Assembly: GCF_007421815.1 (NCBI RefSeq)
Contig: NZ_VLNT01000011.1
Span: 32,074-96,073, forward strand
Source of the DNA: Aeromicrobium piscarium
GTDB taxonomy: Bacteria > Actinomycetota > Actinomycetes > Propionibacteriales > Nocardioidaceae
Length of the DNA: 64,000 nucleotides
Reading direction: 5' to 3'
Positions within the stretch are counted from its first letter, which is position 1. Each line of letters opens with the position of its first letter. The notes beneath the pieces are model-generated. The model worked only from the letters and a program-made list of their open reading frames with translations. It did no database searches and was not told the DNA's origin. The position numbers and the translations under genes were made by a program. Below are positions 22,520 to 32,136 of the stretch, in pieces.

Positions 22520-23697
22520 CAGCGGAACCTCAGATTGGCCAGATAGGACTCCACGTTACGGCGGGTCTCGCCCACCGAGTCGCCGCCGAACTTCTCGAGC
22601 ACGGCATCAGCCAGTGTCAGGGCGACCATCGCCTCGGCGACGATCCCCGCCGCGGGCACGGCGCAGACATCGGAGCGCTGGTGGTGGGCAGCGGCCCCCT
22701 CGCCGGTGGCGACATCGACGGTGCGCAACGCCCGCGGGACGGTGGCGATCGGCTTCATCGCGGCGCGCACCCGCAGGAGCTCGCCGGTGGTCATGCCGCC
22801 CTCGGTGCCGCCGGATCGATCGCTCACGCGGCGGATGCCGTCGTCGGTGGGCACGATCTCGTCATGGGCGGCGGAGCCGCGCGTACGCGCGAGCTCGAAA
22901 CCGTCGCCGAACTCGACCCCCTTGATCGCCTGGATCCCCATCAGCGCTCCGGCCAATCGGCTGTCCAGGCGCCGATCCCACTGCGTGTGGGAGCCGAGTC
23001 CGGGAGGCAGTCCCCAGACCGCCACCTCGACGATGCCGCCGAGCGTGTCACCGTCCTTGTGCGCAGCGTCGACCTCGGCGACCATCCGCTCGGACGTGGC
23101 CGGATCGGCACACCGCAGCGGATCGGCGTCGAGCCGCTCGACGTCCTCGGCGGTGGGCACGATCCCGGCCGGAGCCACGACGGTGCCCAGCTCCACCACG
23201 TGACTGACGATCGTGGCACCCGTGGCCTGACGCAGGAACCGGGCAGCGATCTCGCCGAGCGCGACGCGCGCCGCGGTCTCGCGGGCGCTCGCTCGTTCGA
23301 GGATCGGACGAGCTTCGTCGAAGTCGTACTTCTGCATGCCGGCCAGGTCGGCGTGTCCAGGCCGCGGACGGGTCAGCGGAGCACCGCGCTTGAGCCCGGC
23401 GAGCTCCTCGGGGTCGATCGGATCGGCCGCCATGACCCGCTCCCACTTGGGCCATTCGGAATTGCCGATCCGCAGCGCCACCGGACTGCCGAGGGTGAGT
23501 CCGTGGCGGATGCCGCCGATGATCTCCAAGGCATCCGCCTCGAAGTTCATCCGTGCACCGCGACCGTAACCGAGACGACGACGCGCGAGAGCCGCACCGA
23601 TCTCCGCACTCCCGACCTCGACACCTGCCGGCAGGCCGTCGAGGGTTGCTACCAGCGCTGGGCCGTGCGATTCTCCGGCCGTCAACCAACGAAGCAT
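22519..23697 (-). CDS. aroC: Chorismate synthase
   Basis: AroC uses reduced FMN to make chorismate from EPSP, the last shared step to aromatic amino acids, folate and quinones. The 392-residue protein begins [15 protein letters not shown], a family signature, and carries [12 protein letters not shown] near residue 39, [11 protein letters not shown] near residue 137, the GSAAHDEI segment and [12 protein letters not shown] near residue 302. The chorismate gene opens the aroC-aroK-aroB run. Confidence 0.97.
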   Translation of the reverse strand: MLRWLTAGESHGPALVATLDGLPAGVEVGSAEIGAALARRRLGYGRGARMNFEADALEIIGGIRHGLTLGSPVALRIGNSEWPKWERVMAADPIDPEELAGLKRGAPLTRPRPGHADLAGMQKYDFDEARPILERASARETAARVALGEIAARFLRQATGATIVSHVVELGTVVAPAGIVPTAEDVERLDADPLRCADPATSERMVAEVDAAHKDGDTLGGIVEVAVWGLPPGLGSHTQWDRRLDSRLAGALMGIQAIKGVEFGDGFELARTRGSAAHDEIVPTDDGIRRVSDRSGGTEGGMTTGELLRVRAAMKPIATVPRALRTVDVATGEGAAAHHQRSDVCAVPAAGIVAEAMVALTLADAVLEKFGGDSVGETRRNVESYLANLRFR

Positions 23698-23742
23698 GGG
23701 GCGATTCTTTCACGGGGCGCGCCGACGCCCGCGATGCGCCCG

Positions 23743-24408
23743 TCAGACGAACACGGCGACGAAGGCACCCACGACCATGGCCGGACCGAAGGCCACCGGC
23801 GGACCACCTCGGACCCGTCCCCGGTTACGTATCACGCCGGCGATGGCGGCGATGACGAATCCGGCGTAGATCCCCACGAAGGTCGCCGAAGCGCCCAAGG
23901 GACCGAGCAGCACTCCGAGGACCGCCGAGAGCCGCACGTCGCCGTAGCCGAAACCCCCCGCGAGGAACCGGCCGGCGATGACGTACAGGATCCAGAACAC
24001 AGCGAAGACCACGACATTGCCGATCAGCGCGGCGAGGGCCAGGCCCGCGTCGCGGGTGCCGATCCCGACGCCGAGGGTCAACGCCCACACCGCCAGGTAG
24101 GTCGGGGCCACGATGAGATAGGGCAACAGGTGCGTCCGCAGGTCGACATAGGCCAGGACCGGTGCCACGCCGGCCACCACCGCCCAGGCCGGCAACACGA
24201 CGGGCGGGAGCTGCCAGGCCGCGACCGCCGCGAGGAGGGCGGCGAGCACGACCATGGCCAAGGTCGGCACCACCGGCCGCGCGAGCTCAGCGTAGGGGAT
24301 CTTGTGCTCATCGACGTCCACCTCCGGCTCCGGCAGGCGAGCGAGCCACCACCGCGTCGCAGCGGCGATGAGCGCGGCGGCGACGACGGTCAACGAGGCG
24401 GCGGGCAC
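23743..24408 (-). CDS. A24-type prepilin peptidase
   Basis: A 221-residue polytopic membrane protein with the two aspartates of aspartic prepilin peptidases: AYVDLRTHLLP near residue 87 and GGFGYGDVRLSAVLG near residue 152. It lacks the N-terminal cysteine-rich methylase domain of PilD, as do actinobacterial TadV/CpaA-like enzymes. It would process prepilin or pseudopilin signal peptides at the membrane; no pilin genes are in this window. It starts at GTG 24408. It lies alone between aroE and aroC, where many actinobacteria have the same gene. Confidence 0.88.
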   Translation of the reverse strand: MPAASLTVVAAALIAAATRWWLARLPEPEVDVDEHKIPYAELARPVVPTLAMVVLAALLAAVAAWQLPPVVLPAWAVVAGVAPVLAYVDLRTHLLPYLIVAPTYLAVWALTLGVGIGTRDAGLALAALIGNVVVFAVFWILYVIAGRFLAGGFGYGDVRLSAVLGVLLGPLGASATFVGIYAGFVIAAIAGVIRNRGRVRGGPPVAFGPAMVVGAFVAVFV

Positions 24409-24484
24409 GCGCCGACCCTACCGTGTGCACCGGCGGGAGGCGGGCGCACCGGCCCGGCCCTGTGGACAACCGCGGATCGGCGAG

Positions 24485-25300
24485 TCAGACGCCCAGGGCC
24501 TCCAACGCGGCCGCACGCAGCAGATCGGGCGCGACGGCCTCGCCGGTCATCGCGAGCAGCTGGAGCACAGCCTGATGCGCCAGCAGGTCGAGACCGGTAG
24601 CGGTGGCCAGTCCCTCCTCCTGGGCGGCGCTCAGCAAGGAGGTGGGCCACGGATCGTAGATCGCCTCGAACACGGCGTTCGCGGAACCGGCGAGGGTGTG
24701 CTCGCGTCCGGCCACCGCGGCAGCCGGGATCGTGTTGACGAGCAGGTCCACGGACGCATCAGCGGGTGCGTGGAGATCGACGACGTCGACGTCCAGGGCG
24801 AGCTCGTGAGCGACCGCGACGACCTCGCTCGCTCGCGCCGCGTCGCGGACGAAGAGCTCGACCGATCGAGCACCCAACCGCGACCCGGCCAATACCAGCG
24901 ACGCCGCGGTGGCACCCGCCCCCAGCATCCGGACCGTCTCGACCCGCTCGATCCCCGCCTCGCGCAGCGCCAGGACAGCTCCGGGCACGTCGGTATTGGA
25001 CGCGTACCAGCCGTCCTCCTCGCGCACCAGCGTGTTGGCCACGCCGAGGAAGACCACGTCGCCCGTGCGGTGGGCGGCCAGGGCGGCGGCCTCGCGCTTG
25101 AAGGGCATCGTCACCGACAGCCCCCTCCACGTCTCGTCGAGCCCATCGGCGAAACGGGCCAGCTCGCCGTCGGCGAGCTCGACCGCGTCGTACGTCCACG
25201 GAAGCCCGAGCACTCCGTACGCCGTCCGGTGCATGACCGGGGACAGCGAATGCGCGACCGGACGACCCACCACCGCGCAGCGCCGCTGAGAGGTCAACAC
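24485..25300 (-). CDS. aroE: Shikimate dehydrogenase
   Basis: AroE reduces 3-dehydroshikimate to shikimate with NADPH. The protein has the shikimate-binding VVGRPVAHSLSPVMH near its N-terminus, the catalytic lysine segment LSVTMPFKREAA near residue 62, NTD (SNTDVPG) near residue 100, and a Rossmann motif LGAGATAASL near residue 122. The likely start is GTG 25300, overlapping the mltG stop; GTG 25321, giving seven more residues, is an alternative. A related aroE-like fold serves other substrates in some paralogues, but the key K and D residues are present. Confidence 0.93.
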   Translation of the reverse strand: MLTSQRRCAVVGRPVAHSLSPVMHRTAYGVLGLPWTYDAVELADGELARFADGLDETWRGLSVTMPFKREAAALAAHRTGDVVFLGVANTLVREEDGWYASNTDVPGAVLALREAGIERVETVRMLGAGATAASLVLAGSRLGARSVELFVRDAARASEVVAVAHELALDVDVVDLHAPADASVDLLVNTIPAAAVAGREHTLAGSANAVFEAIYDPWPTSLLSAAQEEGLATATGLDLLAHQAVLQLLAMTGEAVAPDLLRAAALEALGV

Positions 25301-26433
25301 TGGAATCCAGCGTCCTGACACGCCTGCTGATGCTGCTCGTAGGTGTCGTTGAAGGTCGTCTCTCCGGTCTCCGGATCCGCGACGAAGTACATCCAGTCGC
25401 CCTCATCCGGGTTCAGCGCCGCCTCGATGGCCGCCCTGCCCGGCGACCCGATCGGACCCGGAGGCAGCCCGGCATACCGGTACGTGTTGTAGGGCGTATC
25501 GGCATCGCGCTCGTCCGGGGTCGTGAAGACATCCCCTTGGCGGCCGCTGACATAGTGCACCGTCGAGTCCATCTGCAGCGGCATACCGTCGTCGAGCCGG
25601 TTGTAGATGACCCGAGCGGCCTTGCGGAAGTCCTCGTCGTTGTTGACCTCGCGCTCGAGGATGCTGGCGACCGTCATGATCTCCTCGCCGTTGTAGCCGA
25701 GCTCCGAGGCGCGGTTCGCGATGTCGAGGCTCTCGGTGACCTGCGCGGTCTGCGCGACCATCTGCCCGATGAGCTGCACCGCGGTCGTGTCCGGCTCGAC
25801 GAAATAGGTCTCGGGGAAGAGATAGCCCTCCGGATTGCCCCCGGCGACCTCCGGCAATCCGATCGCGGCGGGATCCTCGAGCGCCGCCCGCAGATCCTCC
25901 TCGGCGAGATCGGTGTTCTCCGCGATCGCCGGGATGATGTCGTCGATGCGCGAGCCCTCGGGGATCGTCACCCGCGCCTCCAGGCGATTGCTCACATCGC
26001 TCAACGCCGCGAGGGCCGCCTCGGCCGACATCTTCTCGCGCAGTTGATAGGTGCCGGGCTGGATGGTCTGCGCGCGCTCGTCGTTCAACGACAGCCGGTA
26101 GAAGGCCTCGGTGGACGCGACCACGTCGGCGTCGTAGAGCACCTGCGCGATCTGCCCGCCGTTGGCGCCCTCGACGATCTGCACGGTCGTCTCGCCCTCG
26201 CCATTGCCCTCGTAGTCGGCCGGTGCGCCGAAGCGATCGCGGATCTGGCCCACGACCCAGAAGCCGGCGAGCACCACGAGCACGATCGCTACCAGGATCG
26301 CCACGAGCTTGCCCACGGGTGAACGGCGCGGCGGCTCGGCGCGACGATGTCCGGCGCTGCGCGCAGGGCCACCACCGTCATCCCCTGAGCCCCCGGTGAG
26401 CAGGTTCAGCCCGCTGTCGTTCCGGCCGCTCAT
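25294..26433 (-). CDS. mltG: Endolytic murein transglycosylase MltG
   Basis: MltG cleaves nascent peptidoglycan strands at the membrane and sets glycan length. The 379-residue product has a hydrophilic proline- and arginine-rich N-tail, one transmembrane helix (about residues 42-62), a LysM-like region, and the YceG catalytic domain with the ASILEREVN motif holding the catalytic glutamate, then the YNTYRYAGLPPGPI and GRAAIEAALNP signatures. The start is ATG 26433 (MSGRNDSG), which overlaps the stop of the second MSERSER leader ORF (ATGA). The longer open frame from 26475 runs through that repeat and is not real. Confidence 0.95.
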   Translation of the reverse strand: MSGRNDSGLNLLTGGSGDDGGGPARSAGHRRAEPPRRSPVGKLVAILVAIVLVVLAGFWVVGQIRDRFGAPADYEGNGEGETTVQIVEGANGGQIAQVLYDADVVASTEAFYRLSLNDERAQTIQPGTYQLREKMSAEAALAALSDVSNRLEARVTIPEGSRIDDIIPAIAENTDLAEEDLRAALEDPAAIGLPEVAGGNPEGYLFPETYFVEPDTTAVQLIGQMVAQTAQVTESLDIANRASELGYNGEEIMTVASILEREVNNDEDFRKAARVIYNRLDDGMPLQMDSTVHYVSGRQGDVFTTPDERDADTPYNTYRYAGLPPGPIGSPGRAAIEAALNPDEGDWMYFVADPETGETTFNDTYEQHQQACQDAGFQC

Positions 26434-26513
26434 GCCGCCACCGCCTGGAAAAAGCACCCTAGGCGACGGCGGCACTCGTCAGTACCCATCGTTCGCTCGC
26501 TTCGCTCGCTCAT
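26430..26513 (-). CDS. MSERSER leader ORF, copy 2 of 2 (mltG locus)
   Basis: A 27-codon ORF beginning [19 protein letters not shown] and ending CFFQAVAA, whose TGA overlaps the mltG ATG. A hairpin fills its 3' half: TGCCGCC (26433-26439) pairs with GGCGGCA (26468-26474), and CGCC (26442-26445) with GGCG (26462-26465), across an AC/AC internal loop. The mltG Shine-Dalgarno-like AGGCGG lies in one arm. Confidence 0.4.
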   Translation of the reverse strand: MSERSERTMGTDECRRRLGCFFQAVAA

Positions 26514-26593
26514 GCCGCCACCACCTGGAAAAAGCACCCTAGGCGACGGCGGCATTCGTCAGTACCCATCGTTCGCTCGCTTCGCTCGCTCAT
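26510..26593 (-). CDS. MSERSER leader ORF, copy 1 of 2 (mltG locus)
   Basis: A 27-codon ORF, nearly identical to copy 2 (ending CFFQVVAA), whose ATG overlaps the ruvX stop and whose stop overlaps the ATG of copy 2. ruvX, both leaders and mltG therefore form one unbroken chain of four ORFs joined by ATGA overlaps. Confidence 0.4.
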   Translation of the reverse strand: MSERSERTMGTDECRRRLGCFFQVVAA

Positions 26594-27048
26594 GTGGTCC
26601 CTTCGATGAGTTCGCCCGGGGCGGTTCCCCGCGTACGTTCGGCGTCCAACGCCGTTTGCAAGATGACCGTCGCCGCCGCCTGGTCGATGATCGACCGTGA
26701 CGTCTTCGCGGTGCGTCCCGATGCCCGCAGCTGGCTCGCCGCGGTCACCGTGGACATCCGTTCGTCGACCAACCGTATCGAGACTCCGGGGAGCGCCGCG
26801 ATCAGTCGTCCGGCGAAGGCACGGGCCTTAGCCGCGGCCGCGCCCTCCTGACCGGACAATCCGATGGGCAGCCCGACGACACATTCGATCGGCTCGTACT
26901 CCCCCGCGATGGCGAGGATCCGGGCGATCGGATCACCCTTCGCGGGGACCGTCTCGAGCGGTGAGGCGATGAGACCCTCCGGATCGCTCGCGGCGACACC
27001 GATCCGGACATCGCCGACATCGATCCCCAGGCGACGGCCCGGCCTCAA
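26590..27048 (-). CDS. ruvX: Holliday junction resolvase-like / pre-16S rRNA nuclease RuvX (YqgF)
   Basis: A 152-residue RNase H-fold nuclease needed to finish the 16S rRNA 5' end in bacteria where it was tested. Motifs: [14 protein letters not shown] at residue 6 (first catalytic aspartate), [13 protein letters not shown] near residue 58, [10 protein letters not shown] near residue 93, and [10 protein letters not shown] near residue 126 (last catalytic aspartate). It starts at TTG 27048, overlapping the alaS stop (TTGA), and ends in an ATGA overlap with the first leader ORF before mltG. Confidence 0.93.
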   Translation of the reverse strand: MRPGRRLGIDVGDVRIGVAASDPEGLIASPLETVPAKGDPIARILAIAGEYEPIECVVGLPIGLSGQEGAAAAKARAFAGRLIAALPGVSIRLVDERMSTVTAASQLRASGRTAKTSRSIIDQAAATVILQTALDAERTRGTAPGELIEGTT

Positions 27049-29696
27049 AGGGCAGCCTCCACCGCTGCGAAGGCCGCCTCGATGCCACCGAGATCGGTGC
27101 CACCGCCTTGGGCGACATCGGCCTTGCCGCCTCCGCGGCCACCGATCTTCTCGCCGATCACCCCGATGAGCTGGTTCGCCGCGACGCCGCGCTCCTGCGC
27201 GGCCGGGTTCACGGCGACCACGACGCTGGGCTTGTCACCGGCGGTGCCGATGACGACGACCACCGCGGGCCGGTCCGACAGACGTCCACGGATGTCGAGT
27301 GCCATCTGCCGAACATCGCCGCCGCCCACACCATCCGCCCGGTGCGTCACGAGGGCGACTCCTCCGATATCGCGCGCCCCCTTGGCCAGGTCTCCGGCGG
27401 CACCGAGCAGCTGGGCGCTCTTGAACTTCTCGAGCTCCTTCTCGGTCGCCTTGAGACGCGACATCAGGTCCGACACGCGGTGCGGGACATCGTCGGGCTT
27501 GGCCTTGAGCAGGTCCGTGAGCTGCAGGACCAGGTCACGCTCACGGGCCAGGTACTGGAATCCCTCGAGTCCGACGAGTGCCTCGACACGGCGGTTGCCC
27601 GCTCCGACGGAGGCATCGGAGGTGACCACCACGGTGCCGATCTGGCTCGACCGCTGCACATGGGTGCCGCCGCACAGCTCGCGCGACCAGGGGCCGCCGA
27701 TCTCGACCACGCGGACATCTTCGCCGTAGGTCTCGCCGAACAGTGCCAGGGCGCCGATCTCGCGTGCCTTGGCCAGCGGCATCACCGCTGCCGAAACCGC
27801 GAGATCCTCGCGGAGGGCACGATTGGAGGCTTCCTCGACATCGCGCAGCTGTTCGGGAGACAGGGCACCGTTCCAGCCGAAGTCGAGTCGCAGGTAGCCG
27901 GGACGGTTGTACGAGCCGGACTGCAGCGCCGTCGGGCCGAGCACCTCGCGTAGCGCGGCGTGCACGACGTGCGTACCCGAGTGCGCCTGGGCCGCGCCGA
28001 CCCGCCAGTCGCGGTCGACATCGGCCGACAGTGAGGTGTCGAGGGTCAGCTCGCCCTCCAAGACGCGCACCTGATGGACGACGAGCCCCCTCACGGGACG
28101 CTGAACATCGAGCACCTCGGCACGACCGCCGTCCCACGACAGCATTCCGGCGTCGGCATTCTGTCCACCGGACTCGGCGTAGAACGGCGTGCGATCGAGC
28201 ACGACCTCCGCGACCGTGCCGGCACCCGACGCGGGAACCGCGGCGCCCTGCGCGTAGAGCGCGAGCACGCTCGACTCGGTGCTGAGGGTCGTGTAGGCCA
28301 GCCAATCGGTGGGACCGTGCGTATCGAGGGTCTCGCGGTAGAGGCTGGTGTCGGCGTGACTGCCCTTCTTGGCCTTGGCATCGGCCTTGGCCCGCGCACG
28401 CTGTTCGGCCATGAGGCCGCGGAAGCCCTCCTCATCGACCGTCAGTCCCTGCTCGGCGGCCATCTCGAGGGTCAGGTCGATCGGGAAGCCGTAGGTGTCG
28501 TGCAGCGCGAAGGCCTGATCGCCGGCGAGCACACTGCGGCCGGACTCCTTGGTGGAGCTCGCGGCGAGGTCGAAGACCTGCGTGCCCTTGGCGAGGGTGG
28601 AGCGGAAGGCATCCTCCTCGGCATAGGCGACCTGGCTGATGCGCGCGAAGTCGACCTCGAGCTCGGGATACGAGGCCTTCATCTTGTCGAGGCTGACGGG
28701 CAGCAGCTCGGGCAGTGCCGGCGCCTCGTAGCCGAGCAGTCGCATCGAGCGGACGGCGCGGCGCAGCAGGCGGCGCAGGACATAACCGCGGGACTCGTTG
28801 CCCGGGGTGACGCCGTCGCCGATCAGCATGAGGCCGCTGCGCACGTGGTCGGCCACGACCCGGAAGCGGACATCGTCGACGGGGTCGGCGCCGTACCGCT
28901 TGCCGCTGAGCTCGGCAGCCTTGGCGATGACCGGGAAGACCTCGTCGATCTCGTACATGTTCTCTTTGCCCTGCAGCAGATAGGCGACGCGCTCGAGACC
29001 CATGCCGGTGTCGATGTTCTGCTGCGGCAGCGGCGCGACGACGTCGAAGACGTCCTTGGCGCGCACGTTGGTGATCTCCTCCTGCATGAACACGAGGTTC
29101 CAGATCTCCAGGAAACGGTCTTCATCGGCCTCAGGGCCGCCATCGGGACCATACTGCGGGCCGCGGTCGACGTAGATCTCCGAGCAGGGCCCGCCGGGAC
29201 CCTCGACGCCCATGTGCCAGTAGTTGTCGATGAGTCCGCGGTTCTGGATGCGCTCGTCGGGCAGGCCCGCGATCTTCTTCCACAGCTCACGCGCCTCGGT
29301 GTCGCTGTGCAGCACTGTGACCCAGATGTCCGCGGGATCGAATCCGAGCCCGCCGTCGGCGACGCTCCCGGTGATGAGATTCCACGCGTGCGTGATCGCC
29401 CCCTCCTTGAAGTAGTCGCCGAAGGAGAAGTTGCCGTTCATCTGGAAGAACGTGCCGTGCCGCGTGGTCTTGCCGACCTCCTCGATGTCGAGGGTGCGGA
29501 CGCACTTCTGCACACTGGTCGCACGATCGAACGGAGGGGTCTCCTGGCCGAGGAAGTACGGCTTGAACGGCACCATGCCGGCGTTGACGAACAGCAGATT
29601 GGGATCGTCGAGCAGCAGGGGCGCGGACGGCACGACCGTGTGGCCGGCGGCCTCGAAGTGAGCCAGGAAGCGGCGCCGGATCTCAGCGGTGTCCAT
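27045..29696 (-). CDS. alaS: Alanyl-tRNA synthetase
   Basis: AlaS charges tRNA-Ala and edits mischarged Ser/Gly. The 883-residue protein has the class II catalytic core ([13 protein letters not shown] near residue 36, [12 protein letters not shown] near residue 164), an editing domain with its zinc-binding histidines in [12 protein letters not shown] and cysteine/histidine in ELCGGTHVQ, and the C-Ala dimerisation domain ending [14 protein letters not shown]. It overlaps ruvX at the 3' end, and its ATG shares a base with the stop of the preceding small gene. Confidence 0.98.
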   Translation of the reverse strand: MDTAEIRRRFLAHFEAAGHTVVPSAPLLLDDPNLLFVNAGMVPFKPYFLGQETPPFDRATSVQKCVRTLDIEEVGKTTRHGTFFQMNGNFSFGDYFKEGAITHAWNLITGSVADGGLGFDPADIWVTVLHSDTEARELWKKIAGLPDERIQNRGLIDNYWHMGVEGPGGPCSEIYVDRGPQYGPDGGPEADEDRFLEIWNLVFMQEEITNVRAKDVFDVVAPLPQQNIDTGMGLERVAYLLQGKENMYEIDEVFPVIAKAAELSGKRYGADPVDDVRFRVVADHVRSGLMLIGDGVTPGNESRGYVLRRLLRRAVRSMRLLGYEAPALPELLPVSLDKMKASYPELEVDFARISQVAYAEEDAFRSTLAKGTQVFDLAASSTKESGRSVLAGDQAFALHDTYGFPIDLTLEMAAEQGLTVDEEGFRGLMAEQRARAKADAKAKKGSHADTSLYRETLDTHGPTDWLAYTTLSTESSVLALYAQGAAVPASGAGTVAEVVLDRTPFYAESGGQNADAGMLSWDGGRAEVLDVQRPVRGLVVHQVRVLEGELTLDTSLSADVDRDWRVGAAQAHSGTHVVHAALREVLGPTALQSGSYNRPGYLRLDFGWNGALSPEQLRDVEEASNRALREDLAVSAAVMPLAKAREIGALALFGETYGEDVRVVEIGGPWSRELCGGTHVQRSSQIGTVVVTSDASVGAGNRRVEALVGLEGFQYLARERDLVLQLTDLLKAKPDDVPHRVSDLMSRLKATEKELEKFKSAQLLGAAGDLAKGARDIGGVALVTHRADGVGGGDVRQMALDIRGRLSDRPAVVVVIGTAGDKPSVVVAVNPAAQERGVAANQLIGVIGEKIGGRGGGKADVAQGGGTDLGGIEAAFAAVEAAL

Positions 29697-29971
29697 CAGG
29701 TGGGGTCCTTCTCGATTTCCAGTGGGTGGGAGGGGTCCTGGGCGGAGGCTCCGAGCTCGGGCGCGCCCAGCACCTGGGTGCGCAGCTCGTGCTCCTTGGC
29801 CTGGCGGCCGTCGCGCATCTCGGCGCTGAACGCTCGCCAGCCCGAGCCGAGGGCACCGGCCTGGTCGATCAGTCCGGGCATCGAGATCCGGTAGGCCGCC
29901 CGCCGGGCCTTGACCGAGGCATATACCCCGGCCGCTGTGCCGGCGACGAACCAGAGGGCACGTGGAGTCAT
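29696..29971 (-). CDS. DUF6167-like small membrane protein
   Basis: A 91-residue protein with one N-terminal hydrophobic helix ([24 protein letters not shown]) and a charged remainder. It matches in size, position and layout the DUF6167 proteins that lie between DUF948 and alaS in actinobacteria; function unknown. The start at ATG 29971 overlaps the DUF948 stop (ATGA); an ATG four codons upstream (29983) would lie inside that gene. Confidence 0.75.
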   Translation of the reverse strand: MTPRALWFVAGTAAGVYASVKARRAAYRISMPGLIDQAGALGSGWRAFSAEMRDGRQAKEHELRTQVLGAPELGASAQDPSHPLEIEKDPT

Positions 29972-30510
29972 GAGCTCATCCATCCGTCGGTCTGCGTCGG
30001 TGGGCTGTTGGTGGCGCGCGCCGCCCGTCTGCCGGCACGCTGACGCGCTCGACGCCGTTGCCGGTACTCGCGGCGCACCAGCCCGCTGATCCGGTCGCGG
30101 CTCTCGGGACGCAACGCGTGCGCCACCCCCGAGAGGACGATCGCGATCCGCACGCCCGGTCGGGTCATCTGGGCCGCGACCACCTGTTCCTGGGTCGGCG
30201 GGACGATGACCCGGCCCTCGATCACGCGAGCCTCCTGCGGCTCCGCGGCCTGGCGGACCGCGAGCTGCGCATCGCCTCCCCGTTGAGTGTGGGGATACCT
30301 CCCTGGACGGAGCGCAGCGGAGTCCTTGGGGGAACGTTGGGACGGTGAATTCGTCGTTTCCGCCGTCCGAACGCCCCACTCAACGGGTTCGGGGGGCTGT
30401 TCGCGCAGGGCCTTGACCTCGCGGACCGCGCGCAGGGCGACGACGGCGGCGACGAGCGCGACCGCGGCGAGGACCGCGGCCACGACGAGCACGACGACGT
30501 CGACAGGCAT
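29968..30510 (-). CDS. DUF948-like membrane protein carrying an inserted repeat
   Basis: A 180-residue protein beginning with a membrane helix ([20 protein letters not shown]) and a coiled-coil-like [16 protein letters not shown], as in DUF948 proteins upstream of DUF6167 and alaS. Residues about 43-78 (from [13 protein letters not shown] to PHTQRGG) come from an inverted-repeat element at 30279-30387 and do not look like the family; they were probably added by insertion. The C-terminal half is strongly basic. Function unknown. Confidence 0.7.
   Translation of the reverse strand: MPVDVVVLVVAAVLAAVALVAAVVALRAVREVKALREQPPEPVEWGVRTAETTNSPSQRSPKDSAALRPGRYPHTQRGGDAQLAVRQAAEPQEARVIEGRVIVPPTQEQVVAAQMTRPGVRIAIVLSGVAHALRPESRDRISGLVRREYRQRRRARQRAGRRAARATNSPPTQTDGWMSS
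30279..30387. repeat. ~109-bp inverted-repeat element inside the DUF948 gene
   Basis: The ends are inverted repeats (CCCGTTGAGTG...GGGG at 30279 and CCCCACTCAACGGG at 30374-30387). The inner part, GGGGATACCTCCCTGGACGG and onward to 30332, closely resembles the reverse complement of 35337-35378 inside the MITE-like element upstream of hisS, so it belongs to a dispersed family. Confidence 0.7.
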
Positions 30511-30600
30511 ATGACGAGGTTACCGGTCACCGGGACGTCTCGGGGGTCGGGCGGTGCGTCACCCCGCACTCGGCCGGTGGGCGGCCGGGTCGGGCGAAGG

Positions 30601-31965
30601 TCAGCGGTCGCGCAGGATGGCGCGGATGCGGGCCAGACGATCGGCGAGAGCGGCCTCCGCCCCATGACGGCCCGGCTCGAAGTACTCGGTGCCGTCGATA
30701 TCGTCCGGGGCGTACTGCTGGGCGACCACTCCGCGCGGGTCGTTGTGGGCGTAGAGATAGTCGTGCCCGTGGCCAAGCTTCTTGGCGCCCGAGTAGTGCG
30801 CATCGCGCAACGCCGGCGGCACGGGGCCCACCTTGCCCGCCCGCACGTCGCTGAGAGCCGCGTCGATCGCGCGGATGACGGCATTGGACTTCGGAGCCGT
30901 GGCCAGGTGGATGACGGCCTGAGCGAGAGGGATGCGCGCCTCGGGGAATCCGATCATCGCGACCGCCTGCGCCGCCGTGGTCGCCGACTGCAGGGCGGTC
31001 GGGTCCGCCATGCCGATGTCCTCGCTGGCGTGGATCATCAGCCGGCGGGCGATGAACCGCGGGTCCTCCCCCGCCTCGATCATCCGGGCCAGGTAGTGCA
31101 GGGCGGCATCGACATCCGAGCCGCGGATGGACTTGATGAAGGCGCTCGTGACGTCGTAGTGCTGGTCGCCCTGACGGTCGTAGCGGACGGCCGCACGGTC
31201 GACGGCCTGCGCGGCATCCTCGACGTCGATCTCGGTCTTGCCCTGGGACGTGGCAGCGCCGGCGGCCGCCTCCAGATAGGTGAGCACCCGACGGCCGTCG
31301 CCTCCGGCGAGCCGCACCAGATGATCCCTGGCGTCGTCGGTGAGCGTGACCTCGCCGTTCAGCCCCCGCTCGTCGGTGAGCGCGCGGTCGACAAGGACGG
31401 CGATGTCGTCATCGGTCAACGATTCGAGGGTGAGCAGCAATGAGCGGCTGAGCAACGGCGAGATGACGCTGAAGTGCGGATTCTCGGTGGTGGCGGCGAC
31501 GAGGCTCACCCAGCGGTTCTCGACGCCGGGCAGGAGGGCGTCCTGCTGGGCCTTGCTGAACCGATGGACCTCATCGACGAACAGGACGGTCTCCTGGCCG
31601 GTGGACGCGAGGGTCTTACGGGCTCCCGTGATGACCTCGCGCACCTCCTTGACCCCGGCGCTGACGGCCGAGACCTCGACGAAGCGGCGGTCGGTCTGCG
31701 TGCTGATGAGGCTCGCCAGCGTCGTCTTGCCGGTGCCGGGTGGACCCCAGAGCAGGATGGTGAGCGGCTTATGCCCGTCGATCATCTGCCGCAGCGGCGA
31801 GCCCGGACCGAGCAGATGCTGCTGGCCGACGAGCTCGTCGAGGCTGCGGGGGCGCATCCGGACCGCCAGCGGCGCGGTCGCGAACTGGTTGCCCGCGAGG
31901 GTACCGCTGGACTCGGGTAGCGACGGAGGCACGTCGGGCAGGTCGAACAGGCCGTCGGAGGGCAT
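30601..31965 (-). CDS. rarA: Replication-associated recombination protein A (RarA/MgsA)
   Basis: A 454-residue AAA+ ATPase related to clamp loaders and RuvB that acts at stalled forks. Walker [15 protein letters not shown] near residue 73, Walker [17 protein letters not shown] near residue 127, sensor 1 [10 protein letters not shown], and the RarA-specific C-terminal region [22 protein letters not shown] with [16 protein letters not shown]. It lies 90 bp upstream of the DUF948 gene; rpsD, which occupies this gap in many relatives, is absent. Confidence 0.94.
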   Translation of the reverse strand: MPSDGLFDLPDVPPSLPESSGTLAGNQFATAPLAVRMRPRSLDELVGQQHLLGPGSPLRQMIDGHKPLTILLWGPPGTGKTTLASLISTQTDRRFVEVSAVSAGVKEVREVITGARKTLASTGQETVLFVDEVHRFSKAQQDALLPGVENRWVSLVAATTENPHFSVISPLLSRSLLLTLESLTDDDIAVLVDRALTDERGLNGEVTLTDDARDHLVRLAGGDGRRVLTYLEAAAGAATSQGKTEIDVEDAAQAVDRAAVRYDRQGDQHYDVTSAFIKSIRGSDVDAALHYLARMIEAGEDPRFIARRLMIHASEDIGMADPTALQSATTAAQAVAMIGFPEARIPLAQAVIHLATAPKSNAVIRAIDAALSDVRAGKVGPVPPALRDAHYSGAKKLGHGHDYLYAHNDPRGVVAQQYAPDDIDGTEYFEPGRHGAEAALADRLARIRAILRDR

Positions 31966-32010
31966 GGATCGAGCCTACCCATCCCCACCGTCACTCCCGC
32001 CGCACGTGGT

Positions 32011-32130
32011 GGCGGTAGACCGTCAACCTTTCGCGATCGGCAGCGGTAGGCCGTCAACCTCATCGAAGCGTGAATACGTTGACCGCGTACCGCTGCCGGC
32101 GAGGAAGGGTTGACCACGTACGGCCACCGC
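32011..32130. repeat. Array of four 17-bp-type variable-core repeats after aspS
   Basis: Units of the form GGCGGTA-N4-GTCAAC lie at 32011-32027 and 32042-32058 (plus; cores GACC and GGCC), 32078-32094 (minus), with a longer minus-strand relative at 32109-32130. The array starts 6 bp after the aspS stop. The 171-bp gap between aspS and rarA consists almost entirely of these repeats. Confidence 0.8.
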
Positions 32131-32136
32131 GCGGGC

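Larger units (their letters stand above)
26430..26593. repeat. Two tandem 80-bp units between ruvX and mltG
   Basis: Start codons at 26593, 26513 and 26433 (mltG) are 80 bp apart, and the two units differ at only a few positions. They share the head, the loop core (GGAAAAAGCACCCTAGG on the plus strand) and hairpin layout with the 83-bp units before coaBC. Confidence 0.95.
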
